A stretch of DNA of 64,000 nt from Elusimicrobiota bacterium. GTDB lineage: Bacteria; Elusimicrobiota; Elusimicrobia; Elusimicrobiales; UBA9959. The DNA lies in the NCBI GenBank assembly GCA_019135865.1, contig JAGVVD010000052.1, forward strand, positions 201,011 through 265,010, in the 5' to 3' direction. The position numbers and the translations under genes were made by a program. How positions within the stretch are numbered: position 1 is the stretch's first letter; every line of letters starts with the position of its first letter. The notes under the pieces are model-generated. The model was not told where the DNA came from, searched no databases, and saw nothing but the letters and a program-made list of their open reading frames with translations. Positions 26,270 through 32,469 of the stretch are shown here, one piece after another.

Positions 26270-26740
26270 ATGAAAACCATGACGTTCGCGGTCGCGCTGC
26301 TGCTCTCGTTCGGGGCATCGGCCTTCGCCCAGCAGGAAAAAGGCAAGGGCGAGGCGAAGAAAGAGACGAAGCAGGAGCAGAAGCAGGAAAAGAAACAGGA
26401 GAAGCTCAGGACCCTCACGGGCCTGGTCGAATCGGTGGACGCGGAGAAGGGCACGGTCACGGCCCGCTCGATGAAGTTCAAGGACGAGGTCATGACCTTC
26501 GCCGTCGCCGGCCTGAAGCTCAAGGACGGGGACAAGGAAGTCGACGCCGCCGCGCTCAAGCCGGGCGACAGGATCAAGCTGCGCTACGCGGGCGAGATAA
26601 CCGCCCCCGTGATAAAGCAGGGCATGATGCTCAAGGAAGACGAGGGCAAGGAAGAGAAGAAAGAGGGCGAAAAGAAAGAGAAGAAGGAAAAGAAAGAGAA
26701 AAAAGAGAAGAAAGAAAAGAAGGAAGGCGGCAAGAAGTAA
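26270..26740 (+). CDS. secreted protein with Lys/Glu-rich low-complexity arms
   Basis: 156 residues. Signal peptide (about 1-20, ASAFA cleavage region), a charged arm (EKGKGEAKKETKQEQKQEKKQEK), a small beta domain of about 75 residues (LTGLVESVDAEKGTVTARSM...LKPGDRIKLRYAGE) and a long C-terminal EKKEKK-type tail. The middle resembles an OB-like fold such as DUF5666, but this is tentative. AAGGAG is 8 nt before ATG 26270. Followed by a strong terminator. Confidence 0.65.
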   Translation: MKTMTFAVALLLSFGASAFAQQEKGKGEAKKETKQEQKQEKKQEKLRTLTGLVESVDAEKGTVTARSMKFKDEVMTFAVAGLKLKDGDKEVDAAALKPGDRIKLRYAGEITAPVIKQGMMLKEDEGKEEKKEGEKKEKKEKKEKKEKKEKKEGGKK

Positions 26741-26757
26741 TCGCCCCGTCTCCAGAT

Positions 26758-26796
26758 AAAAAGGCCGCCCGCTCCCCGCGGGCGGCCTTTTTTTAT
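26758..26796 (+). terminator. intrinsic terminator
   Basis: Stem aaggccgcccgc / gcgggcggcctt with a tight loop and T8; it may also serve the convergent XRE gene. Confidence 0.9.
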
Positions 26797-26803
26797 ATTA
26801 CAT

Positions 26804-27166
26804 TTAAATTCCGCGCAATCGCCGGTTCTGCCGGAGCAGATGGCGTATGGTCTGGTAGACCAGTAACTGCTCGGCGGTGGAGCGCCCTTTCAGCAGGCCA
26901 AGTATCTTTTTTTCGATAGGAATCGGGCGGTAGCCGGCTTCCGCCGCCTTTCCCGCCGCCAGGAATTGCCCCAGGTCCATTCCAAGCACCGCGCCGAGCC
27001 GCCGCAGGGTGTCGAGGCTGGCGTTTTTGAGCCCGCGTTCCAGCTGGCCGATGAAAGACGGATGCACTTCCGCTTTCTCGGCCAGGTCTTCCTGCGACCA
27101 GCCGTGGCGAAGCCGGGCCTCCCTCACTTTCTGCCCTATCCTTAGGCGGAGATCGTCCGTTTTCAT
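26804..27166 (-). CDS. XRE-family transcriptional regulator
   Basis: 120 residues with a Cro/CI-type helix-turn-helix at about 8-62 (IGQKVREARLRHGWSQEDLAEKAEVHPSFIGQLERGLKNASLDTLRRLGAVLG), followed by a short C-terminal helical region that may dimerise. TAGAAT lies 7 nt upstream of ATG 27166 with no SD, a leaderless arrangement. It is divergent from the DUF4384 lipoprotein gene, so local or self regulation is plausible. Confidence 0.88.
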   Translation of the reverse strand: MKTDDLRLRIGQKVREARLRHGWSQEDLAEKAEVHPSFIGQLERGLKNASLDTLRRLGAVLGMDLGQFLAAGKAAEAGYRPIPIEKKILGLLKGRSTAEQLLVYQTIRHLLRQNRRLRGI

Positions 27167-27240
27167 TAAAAAAATTCTATAACCTTTGCCGGGAACTGAC
27201 TACACACCTGCGGTATCAAGTAATATAAATACTTATAGTG

Positions 27241-27269
27241 TTGACAAAGCGGGGGTATGGGGCTATACT
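27241..27269 (+). promoter_or_regulatory. near-consensus sigma-70 promoter of the DUF4384/LPP20 operon
   Basis: TTGACA (27241-27246), a 17-bp spacer, and TATACT (27264-27269). This is the closest match to the sigma-70 consensus in the window. Transcription would start about 2-3 nt before ATG 27279, leaving almost no leader. Confidence 0.8.
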
Positions 27270-27278
27270 ATGGGCGTT

Positions 27279-28277
27279 ATGCGGGGGGATTTTGCACTCA
27301 AAACCGGAATCGGAGCGCGCTGGGTGTGGCCGGGACTTCTGCTAATGGCCGGCCTGGCGTCCTGTTCCGCCGCCCCAGAACGCCGTTCCGCGAATAGCGC
27401 GGGCGCCGGCGATATACGAACCAAATCCGATAGTATAGGCCGGGACCTCCCATCCGGGTCCGCCTTGCCCGCTTCCGCTTCTCCACTCCCGGTGACCATC
27501 CTTTCCAGGACCGCCGAGTTTCTAGAATTCGAGGCCGAAGGCGAGGGCCTGGCCGCCAAGTACGAGCGCGTCATAGACGCCGAGAAGCGCGCCGAAGAGG
27601 ACGCCCTCGCCCGCGCCGTCAAGGAGGCGGGCGTCAACGTATACTCCGGTTTCCAGGACATCATGCAGGAAAGCGCCGGGACCAGCTACCAGTTCGTGGG
27701 CAGGTATCTCAATGTCTGGTCCGATTCGCTGGTCTCTTACGAGCGCGCCGGGCGGCCCGTCTGCGCTTACGCCGCCGACGTCCACCGCTGCGCGGTCAAA
27801 ATACGCGGCAAGGTCTATTTCAAAGGCGCCCCGGACCCCAATTTCGAGCTGCGCGCGGCGCTGGGCAAGCCGGCCTATTTCGCCGGCGACGACGTCACCC
27901 TGCGCGTGCGCCTGACCAGGGACGCTTATGTCACCGTCCTGAACTGCGACGAGGACGGCAATGTCACTCTGATCTACCCCAACCGCCACGCCCGGGACAA
28001 CTTTCTGCCGGCCGGCAGGGATCTGGACATCCCCGGCGAGCTCTTCCGCCTTACGGCCCTGCTGCCGCCCGGCCGCGCCGAGACCGGCGAACTTATGCAC
28101 GTGATAGCCACCAAAAAACGGCCGCTGGTGCCGCTGGACGCGGTGAAAGAGGAAAAGAGCGGCGCGTTCATCACCTATTCGCTGGGCGGCGTCAAGGAAC
28201 TGGTGACAAAACTGTCGCGCTTCGACCGCGCCGACTGGACCGCCCAGGCGATGATCTACGCAGTGAAAGCAAAATGA
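27279..28277 (+). CDS. DUF4384-domain lipoprotein
   Basis: 332 residues from ATG 27279, with a lipoprotein signal ending LMAGLASC. Residues about 80-190 are helical and LPP20-like (YERVIDAEKRAEEDALARAVKEAGVNVYSGFQDIM). The C-terminal part (LGKPAYFAGDDVTLRVRLTRDAYVTVLNCDEDGNVTLIYPN...FRLTALLPPGRAETGELMHVIATKKR) is a recognisable DUF4384 beta-sandwich, a domain often fused to or encoded near caspase-fold proteins. A caspase fusion lies 6.6 kb downstream. No SD is seen. It precedes the LPP20 gene by 11 nt. Confidence 0.8.
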   Translation: MRGDFALKTGIGARWVWPGLLLMAGLASCSAAPERRSANSAGAGDIRTKSDSIGRDLPSGSALPASASPLPVTILSRTAEFLEFEAEGEGLAAKYERVIDAEKRAEEDALARAVKEAGVNVYSGFQDIMQESAGTSYQFVGRYLNVWSDSLVSYERAGRPVCAYAADVHRCAVKIRGKVYFKGAPDPNFELRAALGKPAYFAGDDVTLRVRLTRDAYVTVLNCDEDGNVTLIYPNRHARDNFLPAGRDLDIPGELFRLTALLPPGRAETGELMHVIATKKRPLVPLDAVKEEKSGAFITYSLGGVKELVTKLSRFDRADWTAQAMIYAVKAK

Positions 28278-28288
28278 CCGGAGGGAAC

Positions 28289-28834
28289 ATGAAAAAAGAA
28301 ATATTCGCGGTAATATTCGCGGCGGTGCTGGCCGGATGCGCCGGCAACAAGGTCGCCAGCGGAGCCCCGGACTGGGTGAACAAGGGCCAGGGCGCGTTCA
28401 AAGACAATAATCTCTACGGCGTGGGGATGGTGACCGGGATGCAGAACCGCGCGCTGGCCGTGGATACGGCCGATAACCGCGCCCGCGCCAAGATAGCCGA
28501 GGTCCTCAACAACAACGTGGAAAAGATGACCCGCGACTACATGGCCAGCACCGCCGCCGGCGACATGAAGCGCTCCAGCGAGGAGCAGGATATCCGCGCG
28601 GGGTTAAAGACCTTCGTGCAGACAAATCTCACCGGCGTGGTCATAGTGGACCACTGGCGCGACACTTCCGACGGCACCATGTTCGCCCTGGCCAAGCTGG
28701 ACCCCAAGTCCTTCAAGTCCTGGGTGGAGGATAGCAGGGAGCTCAACGCGCAGGTCCGCGACTTCGTCCGCGCCAATGCCGACAAGTATTTCCAGGAGAT
28801 GGCGCAGGAATCCGAAAAACGCGCCGGGAAGTAG
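28289..28834 (+). CDS. LPP20-family outer-membrane lipoprotein
   Basis: 181 residues. Lipobox LAGC (AAVLAGCAGN), then APDWVNKGQGAFKDNNLYGVGMVTG and NRARAKIAEVLNNNVEKMTRDYM, the standard LPP20/LPP-repeat opening. A conserved last third follows (MFALAKLDPKSFKSWVEDSRELNAQVRDFVRANADKYFQEM). A gaggga SD precedes ATG 28289. The last 156 bp (28679-28834) recur twice downstream as truncated copies bounding A+T-rich cargo genes. Role probably structural in the outer membrane. Confidence 0.87.
   Translation: MKKEIFAVIFAAVLAGCAGNKVASGAPDWVNKGQGAFKDNNLYGVGMVTGMQNRALAVDTADNRARAKIAEVLNNNVEKMTRDYMASTAAGDMKRSSEEQDIRAGLKTFVQTNLTGVVIVDHWRDTSDGTMFALAKLDPKSFKSWVEDSRELNAQVRDFVRANADKYFQEMAQESEKRAGK
28679..28834 (+). 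repeat. LPP20 gene-end repeat, copy 1 (intact gene end)
   Basis: The last 156 nt of the LPP20 gene, starting at an internal in-frame ATG (MFALAKLDPK...). It is the reference for the two downstream partial copies. Confidence 0.8.
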
Positions 28835-28897
28835 CCGGCACGGATCTCCTGTCTTTGTTGGTTGAAGGCGACGGATTTTGGTTCCACTTTGTCCTTA

Positions 28898-29161
28898 ATG
28901 GTTAATGGGAGTAGATTGCTTCTTGACGAAGCGTTGGGCGAGCATGACGCTGTGGGCGTCTGTTCGATGTTCTGGAATCAGAAATGGATGAATATCGTGT
29001 ATTGTCTGGCATGTGGCGGGTTTTTTGAATTGTCATCCGGCGGCTATAAAAGAATCCAAGGGAACGACGCGTTATTGCTAAGGGCAATACGTTCTAAAAT
29101 GCCGAAAAAACACAAATCGATGCTGGATGAATATATCCAGTATTTAAGAAAGGAGCGATAA
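28898..29161 (+). CDS. island cargo protein of unknown function (cassette A, first gene)
   Basis: 87 residues, opening MVNGSRLLLDEALGEHDAVG. It has three cysteines, aromatic beta-like middle strands (MNIVYCLACGGFFELSSGGYKRI) and a helical, basic C-terminus (KKHKSMLDEYIQYLRKER). Size and layout resemble small immunity-type partners, but nothing proves it. The DNA is much poorer in GC than the host genes. Its stop TAA overlaps the ATG of the next gene at 29161 (taATG), so the two are translationally coupled. An in-frame open stretch extends upstream to 28862. Confidence 0.5.
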   Translation: MVNGSRLLLDEALGEHDAVGVCSMFWNQKWMNIVYCLACGGFFELSSGGYKRIQGNDALLLRAIRSKMPKKHKSMLDEYIQYLRKER

Positions 29162-29841
29162 TGAAAATTTTTGACATATTTAAAAGTTCACCACCCCCAT
29201 GCCAATTTTGTGGGCAACGGCCCGAATATAAAACTTCCATGTCCAATATCGCCAGATTTATTTTCTTTGATGACGGCACCGGCCTTGCTGACGGGAACAG
29301 GACGGTTTATGAGGAGTACGCCGATCCAAAATATTACAGTAAAACTAATCCGCTGGTTTTTCCGGAGCTTGAATTATCTGAGTTTGTTAATCAAGACGAC
29401 CTTGTCCTCTATATGGAAGCCAAAAGCCGCGTCAGGCGTCATAAATGCGTGATTTACTCGTCTTCCAGGCGTTGCGCGGCATGCAACAGGAACGCTGAAG
29501 AACTACTGCATATCGAAGATGATGTGGAGGTTTTTTCCGGCATTGACGCTGTCGCCGCGTATGCGTATAAACGGGATTTCTGTTTGCAGCCTGACTTCTT
29601 AAAACAGTTTCGAGATTTTTCAGATACGAACATTACGGAGATTGATGCGCTGGATGAAGAGGCTAGATCGCTTGCCGGGGAATTGATGTTGGCGCCCCGA
29701 CAGCATTATTTAGCCCCTTTGCTATATTGGATCACCATTATGAGTGGGGATGAGGGCGATTTGACCGACGTCGAAATTTCTGAAAGGCTCCGTTCTGAAA
29801 AGCGAAAAAAATCTGGATGGTCCCTGGCAAGAAGAGATTAG
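29161..29841 (+). CDS. island cargo protein with two CxxC knuckles (cassette A, second gene)
   Basis: 226 residues. Two zinc-knuckle-like pairs are present, CQFC near residue 14 and CAAC near 101, and may form one bipartite metal site. The rest is mixed with acidic stretches (HIEDDVEVFSGIDAV) and a helical C-terminus. No family recognised. A first-line count gives 23 G+C in 60 bases (29161-29220), against 37 in 60 for 28681-28740 in the neighbouring host gene. Followed 28 nt later by repeat copy 2. Confidence 0.55.
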   Translation: MKIFDIFKSSPPPCQFCGQRPEYKTSMSNIARFIFFDDGTGLADGNRTVYEEYADPKYYSKTNPLVFPELELSEFVNQDDLVLYMEAKSRVRRHKCVIYSSSRRCAACNRNAEELLHIEDDVEVFSGIDAVAAYAYKRDFCLQPDFLKQFRDFSDTNITEIDALDEEARSLAGELMLAPRQHYLAPLLYWITIMSGDEGDLTDVEISERLRSEKRKKSGWSLARRD

Positions 29842-29869
29842 GATGGATTATAGGTGTGGCGTAGGGGTT

Positions 29870-30025
29870 ATGTCTGCACTGGTCGAGCTGGACCCGGCGG
29901 CCTTCAGATTCTGGATGGAGATTCGCAGGACTCTCAACGCGCAGGTTCGCGACTTCGTCCGCGCCAACGCCGACAAGTATTTCCAGGAGATGGCGCAGGA
30001 ATCCGAAAAACGCGCCGCGAAGTAG
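29870..30025 (+). repeat. LPP20 gene-end repeat, copy 2 (frame intact)
   Basis: Exactly 156 nt, like copy 1, beginning at the corresponding ATG and ending at the same TAG. The first 63 nt match copy 1 at 44 positions, but the last 93 nt at 90 positions by direct comparison. This abrupt jump suggests recombination or gene conversion of the 3' part. The frame is open from ATG 29843 and could encode a 60-residue orphan tail, but no SD or signal peptide is present. Confidence 0.8.
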
Positions 30026-30099
30026 AGAATAAAGTATCTCTTCCGTTCTGGTTATCCCGGGCGGAAAAGGTCCTGCATAGAGGAGCAAAAGGCAAGTGT

Positions 30100-30381
30100 A
30101 TGAATGAGAAGAGCTATATCGAAATTGAAGTATGTGTGCCAAATCATTCCCCTGTTAAGATTGCCGGCACCCCTTCCGAGGTTGTTGATCGATTGCGCAA
30201 TTATATCTTGGAACCTCGGTCTCGGAAAAAGTCCCTGGCAGAATACTGTGAGTTCGTGAACAAGACCACCGGTAGTCCAACATCAGATCCGATTCCTGTA
30301 TTGGAGAAATGGTTGAAGCAGTGTCAGCCAGGAGAGGCTCGCCATCCAGGCTTTAAAATCCGGGTGATAAATATCACCTAA
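30100..30381 (+). CDS. island cargo small protein (cassette B, first gene)
   Basis: 93 residues, starting MNEKSYIEIEVCVPNHSPVKIAGTPSEVVDRL. It is predicted mixed alpha/beta with a basic patch (EPRSRKKSLAEYCEF). AGGAGC lies about 14 nt before ATG 30100, rather far. No family recognised. It is followed after 73 nt by the larger cargo gene, repeating the small-then-large order of cassette A. Confidence 0.5.
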   Translation: MNEKSYIEIEVCVPNHSPVKIAGTPSEVVDRLRNYILEPRSRKKSLAEYCEFVNKTTGSPTSDPIPVLEKWLKQCQPGEARHPGFKIRVINIT

Positions 30382-30454
30382 CGATATAACGATGTCGTCG
30401 GACTATCTTGTCTATGGCTAAAATATTGAGAAGTGAGCAGCTACCCTTTCAAAT

Positions 30455-31513
30455 ATGAACGCATATAGGAAATTACATGAGTTGCAAAGAACCGCCGGTT
30501 TTGTGGCTTTTGAAAAAGAGTTCGCCAATGCTATTGCCGCTGGTTTGTCCGCGTCGTATGGTGGTAGAGAGGAAAAACTGGTGGAGCGGCTGTGTGGAGA
30601 AATAAGTGGACTGCCTCAAACGCGAAATGTTAATGGCGTTACAATTGCGAATAATGCGGTTTTTTTGCACGGGGGGAAGTCACAGGTAAAATTTCAATAC
30701 TATGATGAGTCTGCTCGATGCGAATTGTGCGACTTGCTCTATATCATAACAGTGGTTTACAAAGGAGAAATAGTTTTACAAAAACTGACCCTGTCTCAAT
30801 TTAAGAAAGCTTCAAGCGGAAGCTGGAAGTGGGATATCAGGAATAAATCTGGCAACAAGCCGCGGAAAACTCAATTGTATTTGCTATCGCGGTTCCCGGA
30901 ATTCGAGACGGTTTCTAGGGCATCTCTAGGGTCAGGGAAATATTCATTGCCTAACCACACAGGCTGTTTGGGCTCATATTGTTTATTACATGCACCCGGC
31001 GATTTTGTTTTTATCGCGGCCACGTCCCTGGCTGAAATCGTGGGCCCCCGCGACAATGTTTGTGCTACGGACTTTGTGGCGCTTGGTCGTAACGGTGATG
31101 CGATCTCACGGTTGCGTGGGCCCTGCGCTTTATGTTGTCCGGCGGAATCCCTCTGTGGTCCGGATTGTTACTTTGAGGATTTTCCGAGGGGGCGCCTTTT
31201 TAAAAAATCCACTTATCCCTACGCTACAAATGTTTATGACTTTTCCCATAAATATTTGAGGCTGGGGATTGGTGAACCGGTATATGCGCTCTCGACTAAT
31301 TATAACGAGCAGCTTTTTAACTGGTGGCAGAATTTCCTTGCCGCCACCGAGCAGTCTAATAAAAAAGGGGTGGGCGCAAAAAAATTTATAGAGGATATGC
31401 CAAGGAAATATTTAAATAGGGCATCCAATGAGTCCAGGAGGCATAACGATGCGAACTTGGGTTATGCTGGCATGGGCGTGATTTATACTGTTGTCAATCT
31501 CGGAGCAGAGTGA
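30455..31513 (+). CDS. island cargo protein with possible PD-(D/E)xK-like nuclease motif (cassette B, second gene)
   Basis: 352 residues. The segment from about 80 to 115 (SARCELCDLLYIITVVYKGEIVLQ...LSQFKK) has an Asp followed by a hydrophobic strand and then Q-x-K. This resembles the core of some restriction-like nucleases (D...QxK) and bacterial proteins that read ELADLL...LQAK. The rest is Cys-rich (CALCCPAESLCGPDCYF) with an aromatic C-terminus. No helicase, methylase or toxin signature. A+T-rich DNA with foreign codon use. Function is unproven; the nuclease idea is a pattern match by eye. Confidence 0.45.
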   Translation: MNAYRKLHELQRTAGFVAFEKEFANAIAAGLSASYGGREEKLVERLCGEISGLPQTRNVNGVTIANNAVFLHGGKSQVKFQYYDESARCELCDLLYIITVVYKGEIVLQKLTLSQFKKASSGSWKWDIRNKSGNKPRKTQLYLLSRFPEFETVSRASLGSGKYSLPNHTGCLGSYCLLHAPGDFVFIAATSLAEIVGPRDNVCATDFVALGRNGDAISRLRGPCALCCPAESLCGPDCYFEDFPRGRLFKKSTYPYATNVYDFSHKYLRLGIGEPVYALSTNYNEQLFNWWQNFLAATEQSNKKGVGAKKFIEDMPRKYLNRASNESRRHNDANLGYAGMGVIYTVVNLGAE

Positions 31514-31874
31514 GAGGCGCCAATGCGGTTTCGAACTTAGTGAGGAGAGGCGTGTTTAGGAGAAAAGATCGCTGGCGCCGGTTTCTCTCCATGTTCGCCC
31601 TGGCCAAGCTAGACCCCCAAGTCCTTCAAGTCTTGGGCGGAGAATAACAAAGAACTTAATACGCAGGTCCGGGATTTCGTCCGCGCCAACGCCGACAAAT
31701 ACTTCCAGGAGATGGGCAGGAATTCGAACAGTGCGCGGCGAAGTGGTAGAAGACGATCGCACTTGGGCGTAGGAACTTAATTCAAGAACATGCGGCTGCG
31801 GGGATTTAACGGTGTATTTTTGCGGGAAAAATGTGGGTATAAAACAAAAACAATAAATTTAAAAGGCGGCAAAT
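31514..31874. other. gene-poor stretch containing degenerate repeat copy 3
   Basis: 361 bp without a convincing gene. It holds the decayed LPP20 gene-end copy at 31591-31749, flanked by short unassigned sequence. The last 120 bp become A+T-rich (aaaacaaaaacaataaatttaaaagg) and probably contain the promoter and SD (AAAGGCGG) of the gene at 31875. Confidence 0.6.
31591..31749 (+). repeat. LPP20 gene-end repeat, copy 3 (decayed)
   Basis: Starts at the same ATGTTCGCCCTGGCC boundary as copy 1, with an extra C in the CCCCC run that shifts the frame. It ends near AAGTGGTAG with further small indels. It shares a 20-nt run (CGTCCGCGCCAACGCCGACA) with copy 2. It cannot encode the LPP20 tail. Confidence 0.75.
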
Positions 31875-32180
31875 ATGTGGCTGACGAGTAAAGAGCAAAA
31901 ATTGTTTAAACGAGTGCGTGAAAAGCTCAATAAAATTGAGCGGAAGATCGAGGCGGAAGATGCTCATGATGGCCTACCAAACGACCTGGCTGAGTGCGCA
32001 AGGTTGGCAAGACGATTACATGATTCGCTGGTCGCTCGCGGAGAATCTCCGCGATATTCAAGGAGATTTGTTTGTAATCGTGGTTCAGATCCGGATTCCG
32101 AAACATTTTACAACCATGTTGATGCGATAAGGAAATTATTGGGGTTTATTGACGCAATCAAGAAGGATGGGAGAGGATGA
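31875..32180 (+). CDS. island cargo helical protein (cassette C)
   Basis: 101 residues, highly charged and helical: LTSKEQKLFKRVREKLNKIERKIEAED, then LAECARLARRLHDSL and a C-terminal AIRKLLGFIDAIKKDGRG. No family recognised. It may be a small antitoxin, immunity or regulatory protein, but there is no direct evidence. Its TGA overlaps the ATG of a 41-codon frame (ATGA), suggesting coupled translation. Confidence 0.5.
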   Translation: MWLTSKEQKLFKRVREKLNKIERKIEAEDAHDGLPNDLAECARLARRLHDSLVARGESPRYSRRFVCNRGSDPDSETFYNHVDAIRKLLGFIDAIKKDGRG

Positions 32181-32302
32181 TGAAAAGCTGTTGTCGAGAG
32201 CTCTACAGAAGGGACGGTCCCTGTTGTAAACAGGCTAGATTCGTTCGCATCAAGCTGGAAGTCGATGATGCAAGGTTTTCGATGGATGCTGTTGTGCGCT
32301 GA
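32177..32302 (+). CDS. 41-residue cysteine-containing micropeptide
   Basis: Starts MMKSCCRELYRRDGPCCKQ and ends FSMDAVVR. Two adjacent-cysteine pairs (CC...CC) lie within 13 residues, with a basic surround. The only support is the 4-nt ATGA overlap with the preceding gene; no homologue is known to me. Confidence 0.3.
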   Translation: MMKSCCRELYRRDGPCCKQARFVRIKLEVDDARFSMDAVVR

Positions 32303-32340
32303 AGCTTATGGTGCAAGGTTTATATCGCCCCCGGGCATGA

Positions 32341-32454
32341 TTGGCGTACATTGTCCCCGCGCTTTCTGTATTTGATGATTCCCCGAGAGCAAAATATACA
32401 GGAGCGCATCTAATTGAAAAACTTGAGAAAGGCGCTAAGTGGGTTGTGCGATAA
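32341..32454 (+). other. possible gene-end remnant before the propeller/Ig gene
   Basis: A 37-codon open stretch (FDDSPRAKYTGAHLIEKL...GAKWVVR then TAA) reads like the C-terminus of a protein, but it has no proper start or SD. It may be the tail of a gene lost when the island formed. The interval 32303-32469 holds nothing else I can assign. Confidence 0.2.
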
Positions 32455-32469
32455 TGAGCACATGTTATT

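Noticed and set aside
29843-30025. 60-codon frame covering LPP20 repeat copy 2 as an independent gene
   Set aside because: No SD or signal peptide, and it encodes only the tail of the lipoprotein; listed as a repeat instead.
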